Shown: positions 1 to 7,479 of the stretch, piece by piece
Layout of the letters: every line of letters starts with the position of its first letter
How positions within the stretch are numbered: the stretch's first letter is position 1
DNA from: a virus
Length of the DNA stretch: 24,327 nucleotides
Direction: 5' to 3' (one strand)
IMG/VR virus record: IMGVR_UViG_3300044568_003008
Coordinates: 1-24,327 of that record
Program-made: the position numbers and the translations under genes
Notes under the pieces: generated by a model
What the model was told of the DNA's origin: nothing
What the model saw: the letters and a program-made list of their open reading frames with translations, nothing else
Databases searched by the model: none

Positions 1-1007
1 GCGATCCACTGCTCTTTGGCTTTGATCTTGGCGATCCGACCCTGTGCTGCACGACCCTGCGGACCACCTGATAGTTCTTCGATACCTTTCATCATTTCCT
101 GTTCATAGTGATTGATGAAATCCTGTAGGAACTGTGTGGGTTCTATAGCATGACTACCGGCACGTATCTGTTTGTTGATAAAAGGCTTGATCATTCGTGC
201 AAATTCTTTGTCCTGTAAGATGATATCAAAGCGTTGCGGTCCAATCTTCTGCATGGTCTTAGCCGTTGCCGCTAGATATTTTTCTATTTTAGAGTTTTCT
301 GAGGGAGTCAAGCTAGCGATACCTGTATAGTCTTTGTATGTGGCATCATCAAACCATACAGCTTTGGTCTGTGTAAATCCTGTGACGTTTACACCGAAAC
401 TGGCAGTCATGTCACCCACTGTGTCTGCACCTGAATATGTAGTATGGAATATGATTCCTAGTTGTGCACCAGCGATACGTTGACCCAATTGGCTAGCGAC
501 CGGAACAGCATAGGTAATAGTATTAGGAGTAAACACGTAGCAGTCTTCATCGTTAACTGATACTGTGTTAACTTTACCAGGGGTGAACATTAGATCACCC
601 TGAACTACTCCACCAATGTTTAGCTTGCTGAGATATTTCAATGCTGATAACAATATTTCTGCTAGCTCAGGTTGATCACCATACCATTGTTCGATATTTC
701 TGGCTGACTTACAGAGCTTAGGTTCGCCTTTAGAAAACACTGCTTTTGTGCCTACAAAAAACTTACCGTCTGCGGGATCTGTACCGCAGATGATAGCCGG
801 GCTTCCATCCCATTTAACTGTCAGCTGTGTAGTCGTTCCTGTGCCTTCTGCCAACATGTGGCGTAGGCTATCAATGTAGTTAAGTGCTTCTTCAGCACCA
901 GCATAGCCATTATTAAAGATCAAATCTTCCAGATGTTCAAGATGAACGTTCTTGCTTTCTGTTAGCAAGAATCCAGGAGTTTGGCCTTTTATTTCAAATA
1001 ATTTCAT
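1..1007 (-). CDS. DUF6267-like conserved phage protein, C-terminus cut by window edge
   Basis: I translated this stretch by hand. It is open from an ATG at 1007-1005 to the window edge, giving 335 residues and no stop, so the gene continues outside. The N-terminus reads MKLFEIKG, then HLEHLEDLIF (residues 22-31), VKWDGSPA (64-71), KFFVGTKAVF (82-91) and GVVQGDLMF (133-141). From memory this pattern fits a conserved protein of T4-like marine phages annotated DUF6267; I could not check it. KWDG followed by GDLM recalls motifs I (KxDG) and III of the ligase/nucleotidyltransferase fold, so a nucleotidyl-transfer role is possible but is inference. The start codon overlaps the TAA of the upstream gene (TAATG), so the two are translationally coupled. 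The gene belongs to the unit behind the late promoter at 1836-1843. Confidence 0.75.
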   Translation of the reverse strand, partial: MKLFEIKGQTPGFLLTESKNVHLEHLEDLIFNNGYAGAEEALNYIDSLRHMLAEGTGTTTQLTVKWDGSPAIICGTDPADGKFFVGTKAVFSKGEPKLCKSARNIEQWYGDQPELAEILLSALKYLSKLNIGGVVQGDLMFTPGKVNTVSVNDEDCYVFTPNTITYAVPVASQLGQRIAGAQLGIIFHTTYSGADTVGDMTASFGVNVTGFTQTKAVWFDDATYKDYTGIASLTPSENSKIEKYLAATAKTMQKIGPQRFDIILQDKEFARMIKPFINKQIRAGSHAIEPTQFLQDFINHYEQEMMKGIEELSGGPQGRAAQGRIAKIKAKEQWI

Positions 1008-1576
1008 TATGTGGTCTTTTGTGCTTGTTGTAGTTGTTTCATTAAAGTGGCATATTTTGGATCATTTGGGTTGATAGTCTGGCCGCCTATACTGATAGGT
1101 TGTGCTGTTGGTTGATCATCGCCATGTTGTTGATAATACTTGTTTGTCAGGTGAGTGATCAATTGAGGATCTTTCTGCACTTGATTGCTTTGACTCATCC
1201 ACCCTTGTGCTGAATATTTGAAACGACCAAACTCAGTGTCTACTGTTGCCCCTGCAGGGATAGTTTGTTTAGGTATAGTAGGAGTAGCTTGTGTAAAATA
1301 ACTTTGTCCTGAACTTGCCTGGCTGATAGTTTTTGCCAGGTCTCCAGTAAAAGTACCAACATTTTTCATTCTTAATTCTGCTGGGGTTATTTCTTGTGCC
1401 GCAGCGGCCTGGGCCATTCTATCACGCCGTGCCTGCGGTTGGACCACGGTATTATACGCAGATCTCGCACCCTGACCAACTTTATTAACGAATGTGCCTG
1501 CACCTTGTTTAACGTTTTGTCCTGCTGTCTTTAGATTATCCCAAATGCCTTCTTGTATGATTTCATTAATCTTCAT
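1007..1576 (-). CDS. Hypothetical phage protein, 189 aa, Gln/Ala/Thr-rich
   Basis: An ORF is open from 1684, but the best start is the internal ATG at 1576-1574 (MKINEIIQEGIWDNLK). It overlaps the stop of the preceding gene by 11 bases, the usual spacing in this genome; the longer version would overlap it by more than 100 bases and adds an unrelated leader. The 189-residue product begins with a short amphipathic helix, then a Gly/Ala/Gln-rich part (KTAGQNVKQGAGTFVNKVGQ) and ends in a Gln-rich tail with the phrase GQTINPNDPKYATLMKQLQQ. I recognise no domain. Low-complexity proteins of this kind occur in marine T4-like phages next to structural genes, so a virion or assembly role is possible, but no function can be assigned. 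It is probably late-expressed. Confidence 0.7.
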   Translation of the reverse strand: MKINEIIQEGIWDNLKTAGQNVKQGAGTFVNKVGQGARSAYNTVVQPQARRDRMAQAAAAQEITPAELRMKNVGTFTGDLAKTISQASSGQSYFTQATPTIPKQTIPAGATVDTEFGRFKYSAQGWMSQSNQVQKDPQLITHLTNKYYQQHGDDQPTAQPISIGGQTINPNDPKYATLMKQLQQAQKTT

Positions 1577-1814
1577 CTTTGATCTTCCTAATGCCTCGAG
1601 CGAATTTAGCAGGATCTTGACCCTTGATAGCATTAAGAAGACGGCGCTCAAGCTCAAGAGCTTGCTCGGCATCATAGTTTTCACGGATATAACGGATTAG
1701 GTTAATAGCACCATTGATGATGTTATTAGCACGTGACTCTAGGAGATTATCCTTGTCTTTGTGCGTGAGTAATTCGTCAAGCTCTGTAAGTATGCTACGG
1801 GTGCGTTTCTGCAC
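1566..1814 (-). CDS. Small conserved phage protein, 82 aa, helical
   Basis: The gene starts with GTG (1814-1812) and has a GGAG ribosome-binding site about 9 bases upstream. The product is predicted all-helical and highly charged: TRSILTELDELL, ESRANNIINGAINLIRYI, then ELERRLLNAIKGQDPAKF and RGIRKIKDED. It resembles, from memory, a small conserved protein of unknown function in cyanophages and related T4-like phages. It is the first gene behind the GATAAATA late promoter at 1836-1843, and its stop overlaps the next start by 11 bases. No catalytic motif is visible. A small late-made helical protein could be a virion or assembly factor, but that is inference. Confidence 0.75.
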   Translation of the reverse strand: MQKRTRSILTELDELLTHKDKDNLLESRANNIINGAINLIRYIRENYDAEQALELERRLLNAIKGQDPAKFARGIRKIKDED

Positions 1815-1835
1815 GATTTCTACTCCAATTTAGTA

Positions 1836-1843
1836 TATTTATC
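1836..1843 (-). promoter_or_regulatory. T4-like late promoter box (GATAAATA)
   Basis: On the minus strand the sequence reads CGATAAATATACTAAATTGG, followed by a GGAG ribosome-binding site and the GTG start at 1814. GATAAATA differs in one base from the T4 late consensus TATAAATA. The box ends 21 bases before the start codon, almost the same geometry as the matching box at 15222-15229. It lies in the only short gap (1815-1851) of this area and would drive the three genes from 1814 down to the window edge. Confidence 0.7.
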
Positions 1844-1851
1844 GAAGATAA

Positions 1852-2496
1852 TCAGATATACTCATATGGAGTTTTATATAGGATTTCATATTCTGCTTCA
1901 TTGAACCTCTTAACCGCCCACGAGTTTTGTTCTACAGGATAAAGCCATGGATTACGTTGTTTCCATTCATTAAAATATTCTTGATCTAAATTGTTTTCTT
2001 GGACAAATTTACCCGATACGATATCTTCAAATTCTATATTTTTGCAAAGTGGGTGAGCTTCAAATGGTTCAAAAACATTATATGCTAAACATCTTACTTT
2101 ATCTATAGGAGTGATATTATTACTTTCTATCCAAGTCGGGTCTGCTATTTTAAACCATCCATGATAATATCTTAGCCATCTATAAAGTTGACTTGTTCGA
2201 GTCAAAGTAGTTATAGCTATAATCTCCTCAAATATACTTAGGTCAGGAATAATAGATGGGTGTGCATGTGTGCATACCCAAGACGTATCATTCCCCCAAT
2301 CTTCGATTTTTTTATTCCATAAAGTTAAATCTAAATTTTTTTGTATGCTCGGCGAATCACCAAATTTAAATTCTTCATGATGCTGGCTTGAAACCCTGTA
2401 GGTAAATTGATGATGTTTTTCTAAATCAAAATTTTTATTTAATAAATTGCACAATAACCCGCCAGCAGTATTATTTGAAAAGCATATTAATTTCAT
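1852..2496 (-). CDS. Unknown protein, 214 aa, possibly P-loop sulfotransferase-like
   Basis: The protein starts MKLICFSNNTAGGLLCNLLN. A beta strand followed by a glycine-containing turn and a hydrophobic helix loosely recalls the phosphosulfate-binding loop of sulfotransferases, but the match is weak. Other visible parts are CTHAHPSIIPDL (about residues 75-86), a Trp/Tyr-rich stretch RWLRYYHGWFKIADPTW and a C-terminus rich in Tyr and Glu. There is no signal peptide or membrane segment. Its start overlaps the end of the SGNH-like gene by 26 bases, and it is clearly more AT-rich than the helicase gene upstream. It is the last gene before the late promoter at 1836-1843. Function is unknown; phage accessory genes of this size are often glycan- or virion-modifying, which is only a guess. 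Confidence 0.6.
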   Translation of the reverse strand: MKLICFSNNTAGGLLCNLLNKNFDLEKHHQFTYRVSSQHHEEFKFGDSPSIQKNLDLTLWNKKIEDWGNDTSWVCTHAHPSIIPDLSIFEEIIAITTLTRTSQLYRWLRYYHGWFKIADPTWIESNNITPIDKVRCLAYNVFEPFEAHPLCKNIEFEDIVSGKFVQENNLDQEYFNEWKQRNPWLYPVEQNSWAVKRFNEAEYEILYKTPYEYI

Positions 2497-3241
2497 TTTT
2501 TAAATTACTCCAAATTTGGTCTCGGTCTGGATCATAGGCAGTAAAATAGATTTTACTTAATCGATCATTGATTTGTTCTTGCACTGCGGTATCTAGTTTT
2601 ATATTTAAACCAGGTAATATTTTTTCAAAAATATATTTTGCATGTAAAAAAGGTCTTGGTTGTATATTATCGCCGCGTAGATCTGGATATAGATCAGACC
2701 ATTCACACATGCCTTGATTAAGATCTATCCAAGGTAATTTTTTTATATCTGGATAATTTTTATGTGAGGAATAATCAAAGGAATAAGTTAAAAAATATAA
2801 ATGTGGTATAGATAATTTATCTAACAAGCCAGATAGTGTAATCATGTATAAAATAGAGCGATTTATTGCCTGCTGTGATTGGATGTAAAATTCATTATAC
2901 TTAATAATATCTGGTAATTCTGATTTGCTAGAGCACCACCAACGCTGTTCAAAAGATTCTGCGATTAGGTCTCTGTATACGTCGTCTGTTTTTTGTAGAT
3001 CATCCCAGTTATCATCTTCTAAGAGTTTGTCAAATCTAATTGGGTGAGCCCACTGTATTAAAAAGGTATCTGAAAAAGTTGCAGTTAACGCAGACTTTAC
3101 TGCACAGTTAAAAATATATTCATTCCCGGCACCAATGTGTCCAAAATTTTTGACAGATGTTTGAATTATGGGTTCAAGTAATTGCGGCCATTCAGGCCAT
3201 ATATGCCCTGCGGCAAATCCATCGCCAAAGGTATAAATCAT
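2471..3241 (-). CDS. SGNH/GDSL-hydrolase-like protein with Gly in place of the catalytic Ser
   Basis: The 256-residue product opens MIYTFGDGFAAG, the place where SGNH hydrolases carry block I (GDSxxxG) with the nucleophilic serine. Here residue 8 is Gly (GGA codon) instead of Ser. Block III is visible as FGHIGAGNEYIF (33-44), with the Asn of the oxyanion hole. A candidate block V histidine is H200 in RPFLHAKYIF, preceded by D191. So the fold signature is there but the nucleophile is not, which suggests a binding protein or an altered enzyme. Similar GDS-type proteins are common in marine T4-like phages, where their role is unknown. It overlaps the helicase gene by 4 bases at its start and is more AT-rich than the helicase. 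Confidence is good for the family, low for any activity. Confidence 0.6.
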   Translation of the reverse strand: MIYTFGDGFAAGHIWPEWPQLLEPIIQTSVKNFGHIGAGNEYIFNCAVKSALTATFSDTFLIQWAHPIRFDKLLEDDNWDDLQKTDDVYRDLIAESFEQRWWCSSKSELPDIIKYNEFYIQSQQAINRSILYMITLSGLLDKLSIPHLYFLTYSFDYSSHKNYPDIKKLPWIDLNQGMCEWSDLYPDLRGDNIQPRPFLHAKYIFEKILPGLNIKLDTAVQEQINDRLSKIYFTAYDPDRDQIWSNLKNEINMLFK

Positions 3242-4629
3242 TCTACTTTTTTAAGACCAGCTAGCATGCTTTTTAGTTTTGTGCTGTCTACACTAGCATT
3301 AATTTTAGATGTGTCTTCTGCTGGGCTTACACTACTGCCAGTTTTGATCTGACTTAGGATATTAGTTGCGCCAACTCCACGCAAACCACTTTCTTGAGCT
3401 TCCTCACCTGGGTCTGTGATACGTAAGGTTTCTAAATCATACTCTAAGTCCACTTTCATCCCCACACCACTACTACTACGTGTTTTCATAAGTTGTAGTT
3501 GATAGCGACCGCGCTCACGCATAGCACGACTAGTAAAGATACCAAACACGTTATCTGCTGTGTTGATCTTACTTAATCCACCTGCGATGTGACTGTGATC
3601 AAATTCAATCTCTTCTACAGCGCCACGATTCAACTGTGAAGCAGTGATCATCAAGATGTTTAATTCTTTAGCCAAGTTACGCAGTTCTTCTGACACATAT
3701 TTGTCTTTGACAAATAGATCATTTGGACTGACTTTAGCACTCACAGGCATGACCAAGTCTAAGTAGTCTACCATGATAAAGTCTAGTTTCTTACCTGTCT
3801 GTATCTGTAGTTCTTTTAAGTAACTACGGATTTGATTTACATTTGACTGTGCTGGCATATATTTGATACGTAGGCTACCTGATTTCTTGCCTGTCATCTT
3901 GATCTTCATCTCAACTGTGTCTAGTTCCTTAAACACTTCTTTAGTTGAAACGTTAGCTACCATACTGTCCATACGCATAGCACATAGTCCTTCACTCAAC
4001 TCTAGACTTAGATATACACCGTTAAGTCCCTGTGTGACCCAGTTAATACTAATGTTCTGCATGAACAAACTTTTGCCTGATCCTGATCCACCCGCAAAGA
4101 TGTTTAACTCACCTCTGTTCATGCCACCAAATAAACGCTTGTCTAAAGTAGGCCAGCCTGTTGACACCTGTCCGTTGTTGGATTTAATCGCCATTAATCT
4201 TGCTCTGGGATCTTCAAAGTATTCTGTGCCTAGATCTTTAGTCAATGATATTTGAACCGCATCTTTGATAAGTTTTTCTACAGGATCATACTCACCTTTT
4301 TCCAACATATCTGCAGCTTTAAGGATAGCACGTTCAAGCTCATTACGTTTAGTAAATCCTTCAAACTCTGCTAGGAACCAACTATAATGATCTTCTGTAA
4401 GATCTGGCACTGGCTTACATTCCACACCTGTGACTGCTTTTACCTGTTCAGCAGTGGGCATGGCCTTGTGATCATCAGTGTGTGTCTTGATAAACTTAGC
4501 CACTTCGCGTAGGCTACGATCAAAGTTTTCTGGATTATAGATATTTTGCACACGCACATATGATTGTGCATCTTGTAGCATCATTTCTAAAAATAGTTTC
4601 TGTAGTTCTGGGCTATATTCTTTTGTCAT
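3238..4629 (-). CDS. 41: DnaB-type replicative DNA helicase (T4 gp41-like)
   Basis: This is the hexameric 5'-3' helicase that unwinds the phage replication fork and works with the primase encoded at 6441-7433. The 463-residue protein has a helical N-terminal domain (about 1-130) and a RecA-like motor (about 155-405). Walker A is GGSGSGKS (180-187), with a conserved lead-in STGWPTLDKRLFGGMNRGEL. Walker B is FIMVDYLDL (284-292). The DnaB motif ITASQLNRG is at 328-336, and the C-terminal motor part reads QLQLMKTRSSSGVG. The Ser/Thr/Lys-rich tail (about 420-463) may be the primase or loader contact. The length fits gp41 (about 475). The ATG at 4629 lies 3 bases beyond the SDR stop, and the end overlaps the SGNH-like gene in the ATGA fashion. 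Confidence 0.93.
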   Translation of the reverse strand: MTKEYSPELQKLFLEMMLQDAQSYVRVQNIYNPENFDRSLREVAKFIKTHTDDHKAMPTAEQVKAVTGVECKPVPDLTEDHYSWFLAEFEGFTKRNELERAILKAADMLEKGEYDPVEKLIKDAVQISLTKDLGTEYFEDPRARLMAIKSNNGQVSTGWPTLDKRLFGGMNRGELNIFAGGSGSGKSLFMQNISINWVTQGLNGVYLSLELSEGLCAMRMDSMVANVSTKEVFKELDTVEMKIKMTGKKSGSLRIKYMPAQSNVNQIRSYLKELQIQTGKKLDFIMVDYLDLVMPVSAKVSPNDLFVKDKYVSEELRNLAKELNILMITASQLNRGAVEEIEFDHSHIAGGLSKINTADNVFGIFTSRAMRERGRYQLQLMKTRSSSGVGMKVDLEYDLETLRITDPGEEAQESGLRGVGATNILSQIKTGSSVSPAEDTSKINASVDSTKLKSMLAGLKKVE

Positions 4630-4632
4630 ATA

Positions 4633-5292
4633 TTAATTATCAAATTTGTTAAAATCCTTATCTTCGGTTCCGTCTAAGAAAAACACACGACCGCTAGCAG
4701 TTTCATCTATAGATTCTATAAAATCTGTCATTTGTTTTATTCTAACATCATTATTAATAGATAGCAATTTATCTGGATTTAAACCAATGAAAATAGATTT
4801 GTTTTGTTTACTAAAATTTTTAAGTATCAGATAGTTTTGATATTTATTGCTAATATAATCAGCATATCCGATATGCTCATCATCATGATGATATACCAAA
4901 GGGCTCAACATCCAAACTATTTTATCTGAGGATTTTAATGTATGTATGATATGGAAGGGTAGTATGCAACTTACAAAATGCGATTGGCTCCAATCTTTTT
5001 CTAACTTCCACAAGTCTAATGTATTTTTATTGTTAATAAAATCAGTCGCATTTAATGACGATGAATTTTGATTAAAAAATATCAAATCAAGACTGGGTAA
5101 TTCTTTTAGAAATTTTTCAATCTGTGTTGGATTAATAGTTTTCCAATCAATTTTTAAATGATTTACGTTTGGATATTTTAATTCAGATCCCGATATAGAA
5201 TTCACGGTGTAACCCGTTGCTGATAGATGTTCTAATATTCCAAGACCAAATTTTGATCCACATCCAATCAATAAGCAATTTTTAGTTGTCAT
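4633..5292 (-). CDS. Short-chain dehydrogenase/reductase (SDR)-like protein
   Basis: The 219-residue protein begins with a Rossmann dinucleotide-binding turn, CLLIGCGSKFGLGILEHL, giving G10-x-G12-xxx-G16-x-G18. The SDR catalytic pair YxxxK is present as Y146-ISN-K150, with S130 in WMLS as the probable catalytic serine. The structural NNAG motif is altered (FFNQNS at 72-77). The rest follows the family: a helix after the YxxxK motif and a GLNPD loop. It is shorter than classical SDRs (about 250). Substrate is unknown. It starts inside the end of the radical SAM gene (11-base overlap) and ends 3 bases before the helicase start, so it is made together with both. Radical SAM plus SDR suggests a small modification or sugar/nucleotide-type pathway, which is inference. 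The gene is AT-rich compared with the helicase. Confidence 0.7.
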   Translation of the reverse strand: MTTKNCLLIGCGSKFGLGILEHLSATGYTVNSISGSELKYPNVNHLKIDWKTINPTQIEKFLKELPSLDLIFFNQNSSSLNATDFINNKNTLDLWKLEKDWSQSHFVSCILPFHIIHTLKSSDKIVWMLSPLVYHHDDEHIGYADYISNKYQNYLILKNFSKQNKSIFIGLNPDKLLSINNDVRIKQMTDFIESIDETASGRVFFLDGTEDKDFNKFDN

Positions 5293-6436
5293 ATACTAAT
5301 TCAGGAAATGTTTTAGTCCATTCAGTTCCTGCTTTCCTATCAATTGTTTCAAAATAATTTTGATAACTCGGCTGCCCGTTTTGGCGAACTTCTGTAATAC
5401 AATTATTAAGTTGTCCGACTAGGTTATAATTTTGATTGTATAAAGTTTGATGCGTTGTTAATTTTTCTAAAACTTTATCTTTAAGTTCTAGGGGTAGATT
5501 CCTACAGCGTAAATCGTCATGATCCATTTGACATTGATTAATAGTAAAATCATCGAATCCGTAATTCTCAATAAAAAACTCTTGAGTATCGGGAAGATAT
5601 AAAGCACTACCTACAAAAAATACACTATTCACCCTCCAGGTAAAGTGTGTTTTACTTAACTCGTTTAAATTTTTAATAAATTTATCCCAATCGGCACCTC
5701 TGCGAATATAGTTAAATCTTTCATCCATTGCATCTGAACTAATAGTAAATAATACATTTGGGAATTCACATAGTTCTTTAATTATCTGATTGTCTTGTTC
5801 ATACATCATATTAGTGTTTATGCGTATTTGAAATGACAGATCACGTCTGAGTTTTTTAAGTAATCGAAGATTGTGTTTAATTAATGTTGGTTCACCACCA
5901 CTAAGATATATTTCTTTTAATGTTTCTTGATTAGCTACTATATAATCAATTAATTTATCTGCTTGTTCAGTCGGAGTATGTAAAATTTCTTTGCCTTGTT
6001 CTTGCGCGATACTACTGCTTTGATTGCTCCAACAAGTGATACACTTTAAATCGCATATACTGCTCCAATGTAAATCTACCCCACGAAGTTTAAATTCTGC
6101 TAAATTATCATAATTAACATCTGCAGATTTAAACATTGTGTTATATAATCCTCTGATAAATTTATAATCGTCATTGTTTGTAACAATATTTTCATGTGAT
6201 TGACAAAACTTACAATTATCATCTAACACATCATTTACTAAATTTTTTTTAATTTCTAATAGGTCAGGATTAGCTAAAATTTCTTCAATGGTATTTTGAT
6301 TAAGATTTCCTAGAGATTTTTTACCATTTACACAAGTGGATATGTTTCCTCCCATGTCAACTTTAAAATAATTCCACGGGGCTGAGCAAAAATGATTAGC
6401 TTGCTTTAATAAGAAAAATTTACGTTTTGGGTCCAT
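5282..6436 (-). CDS. Radical SAM protein with N-terminal twitch/SPASM-like cysteines
   Basis: The protein has 384 residues. The radical SAM cluster motif CX3CX2C is at C128, C132 and C135 (ICDLKCITCW), followed by YLSGGEPTL with GGEP at 180-183, which contacts SAM. Four more cysteines lie ahead of the core: C17 in HFCSAPW, C35 in NISTCVNGK, and C75/C78 in DNCKFCQ. This is the arrangement of twitch/SPASM domains that bind a second 4Fe-4S cluster, here on the N-terminal side. The family acts through a 5'-deoxyadenosyl radical; the substrate here is unknown. Proteins annotated as twitch-domain radical SAM are known in marine phages, as I recall. The ATG at 6436 follows the primase stop by 4 bases. 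The gene is AT-rich, and it sits with the SDR gene between primase and helicase, which are normally close neighbours. Confidence 0.87.
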   Translation of the reverse strand: MDPKRKFFLLKQANHFCSAPWNYFKVDMGGNISTCVNGKKSLGNLNQNTIEEILANPDLLEIKKNLVNDVLDDNCKFCQSHENIVTNNDDYKFIRGLYNTMFKSADVNYDNLAEFKLRGVDLHWSSICDLKCITCWSNQSSSIAQEQGKEILHTPTEQADKLIDYIVANQETLKEIYLSGGEPTLIKHNLRLLKKLRRDLSFQIRINTNMMYEQDNQIIKELCEFPNVLFTISSDAMDERFNYIRRGADWDKFIKNLNELSKTHFTWRVNSVFFVGSALYLPDTQEFFIENYGFDDFTINQCQMDHDDLRCRNLPLELKDKVLEKLTTHQTLYNQNYNLVGQLNNCITEVRQNGQPSYQNYFETIDRKAGTEWTKTFPELVYDN

Positions 6437-6440
6437 ATTA

Positions 6441-7433
6441 TTAGTTATACAATTTTTTCCGCATGAGTTCTATCTTGAGTTTGCTCGTCTGCTTGCTGTC
6501 TAAGATAGTTTTCAGCACAAACAATTTGCCATATTTTACCACTGCTTCATTCACGTCCTTACAAGTTTCTAACCACACAGGAAAGCTGACTGACCAACCA
6601 TATTCAATAGCATTGGCGATCATCCGAGCACCAGCCTTGTCTCGATCAGCAACAACAATAACTTCTCTGCCCAATGACTCAATAATGTCTGCTTGTGTTT
6701 CATTACATTCATTATTTAATACTGCTACTCCATCTATGCTCATAGCATCAAAAGGTCCTTCACATACGATAACAAACTTGCTGTCTGCTTGTTGATTGTT
6801 AATATTAAACACAAAGTTTGGTTCATAATTACTGTGATATTTTGGTTTAACATTTTCTTCGATGGCTCTAGCAGTATAACCAATGGTTCGACCTTGCCAG
6901 ATGAACGGAATAAGTATTCTCTTGTGCAGATTATATTGTTCTTGCTTGGTCGCGTAAAACTGATATTTGTCTAGGTCAATTTTGCGTGCCACGCAATATT
7001 CTAATGCTGGATGGACATAATCCAGTGCGACCAAATTCTCTGCATCTTCTGGTAAGTCACGAGCTTTGAAATCAATCTTTTCTTCTTCGGCTTCCTGTTT
7101 AACCTCTTCTGGATTAACCAATTCTCTGACGCGGATAGCTTCGATAACTAATCGTTTGATGTCAGTATCATCTGCACCTAACCATTTTAGTAGCTTACGG
7201 AATTTGAATGTTAGATGTCGACCTGGTTGATAGCTGGCTTTGAAGTTACAGTTGAAGCAGTGATAGCTGACACTGCCATCTGGATTAGCAGTTAACCCGC
7301 CACGACCACGTGTATCTGCACTTTCACCATTATGATGACAGCAAGGTGCGTTGAAGCTGGTCCAACCACTGGGTGTGGTTTTCTTTTTTGTAGGTAAAAT
7401 ACCTTTTATGAAGTCGCTTATGATATTCAGCAT
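6441..7433 (-). CDS. 61: DNA primase (T4 gp61-like)
   Basis: The enzyme makes RNA primers for lagging-strand synthesis with the helicase encoded at 3238-4629. The 330-residue protein has an N-terminal zinc-binding domain: APCCHH (29-34) and HCFNCNF (58-64, with C59 and C62) supply the four ligands. A charged linker follows at about 105-130. The TOPRIM catalytic domain comes next: VIVCEGPFDA (221-230, E225) and VIVVADRDKAG (258-268, with D263 and D265 as the metal-binding pair). Length and layout fit gp61 (about 342). The ATG at 7433 has no clear Shine-Dalgarno sequence in front of it but a perfect TATAAT 8 bases upstream, so its transcript may be leaderless. It is the first gene of the leftward replication block after the tail-fibre operon. 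Confidence 0.92.
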   Translation of the reverse strand: MLNIISDFIKGILPTKKKTTPSGWTSFNAPCCHHNGESADTRGRGGLTANPDGSVSYHCFNCNFKASYQPGRHLTFKFRKLLKWLGADDTDIKRLVIEAIRVRELVNPEEVKQEAEEEKIDFKARDLPEDAENLVALDYVHPALEYCVARKIDLDKYQFYATKQEQYNLHKRILIPFIWQGRTIGYTARAIEENVKPKYHSNYEPNFVFNINNQQADSKFVIVCEGPFDAMSIDGVAVLNNECNETQADIIESLGREVIVVADRDKAGARMIANAIEYGWSVSFPVWLETCKDVNEAVVKYGKLFVLKTILDSKQTSKLKIELMRKKLYN

Positions 7434-7440
7434 ATATTAT

Positions 7441-7469
7441 ATTATACACTGAACTTTTGGTTAGAACAA
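7441..7469 (-). promoter_or_regulatory. Candidate sigma70-like promoter for the primase gene
   Basis: On the minus strand a -35-like TTGTTC (7469-7464; 3 of 6 match the consensus) is followed by a 17-base spacer and a perfect -10 TATAAT (7446-7441). Transcription would start at or within a base or two of the primase ATG (7433), so the messenger would have no leader. It lies in the 46-base gap between the glycine-rich adhesin gene and primase. A perfect -10 and an ideal spacer support it; the weak -35 and the AT-rich context argue for caution. Confidence 0.4.
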
Positions 7470-7479
7470 GAGTTTTTGA

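Noticed and set aside
1577-1684. Longer N-terminus of the 189-residue protein (start at 1684)
   Set aside because: It would overlap the 82-residue gene by over 100 bases, and the internal ATG begins a typical phage N-terminus.
3863-4255. 130-codon plus-strand ORF opposite the helicase gene
   Set aside because: It is antisense to the conserved helicase motor, has no domain and no ribosome-binding site; a shadow.
4841-4848. AATAAATA on the minus strand as a late promoter
   Set aside because: It is inside the SDR-like gene with no gene start at the proper distance.
7450-7475. Imperfect inverted repeat after the glycine-rich gene as a terminator
   Set aside because: Seven AT-rich pairs with a mismatch and no T-run on the transcribed strand; too weak.
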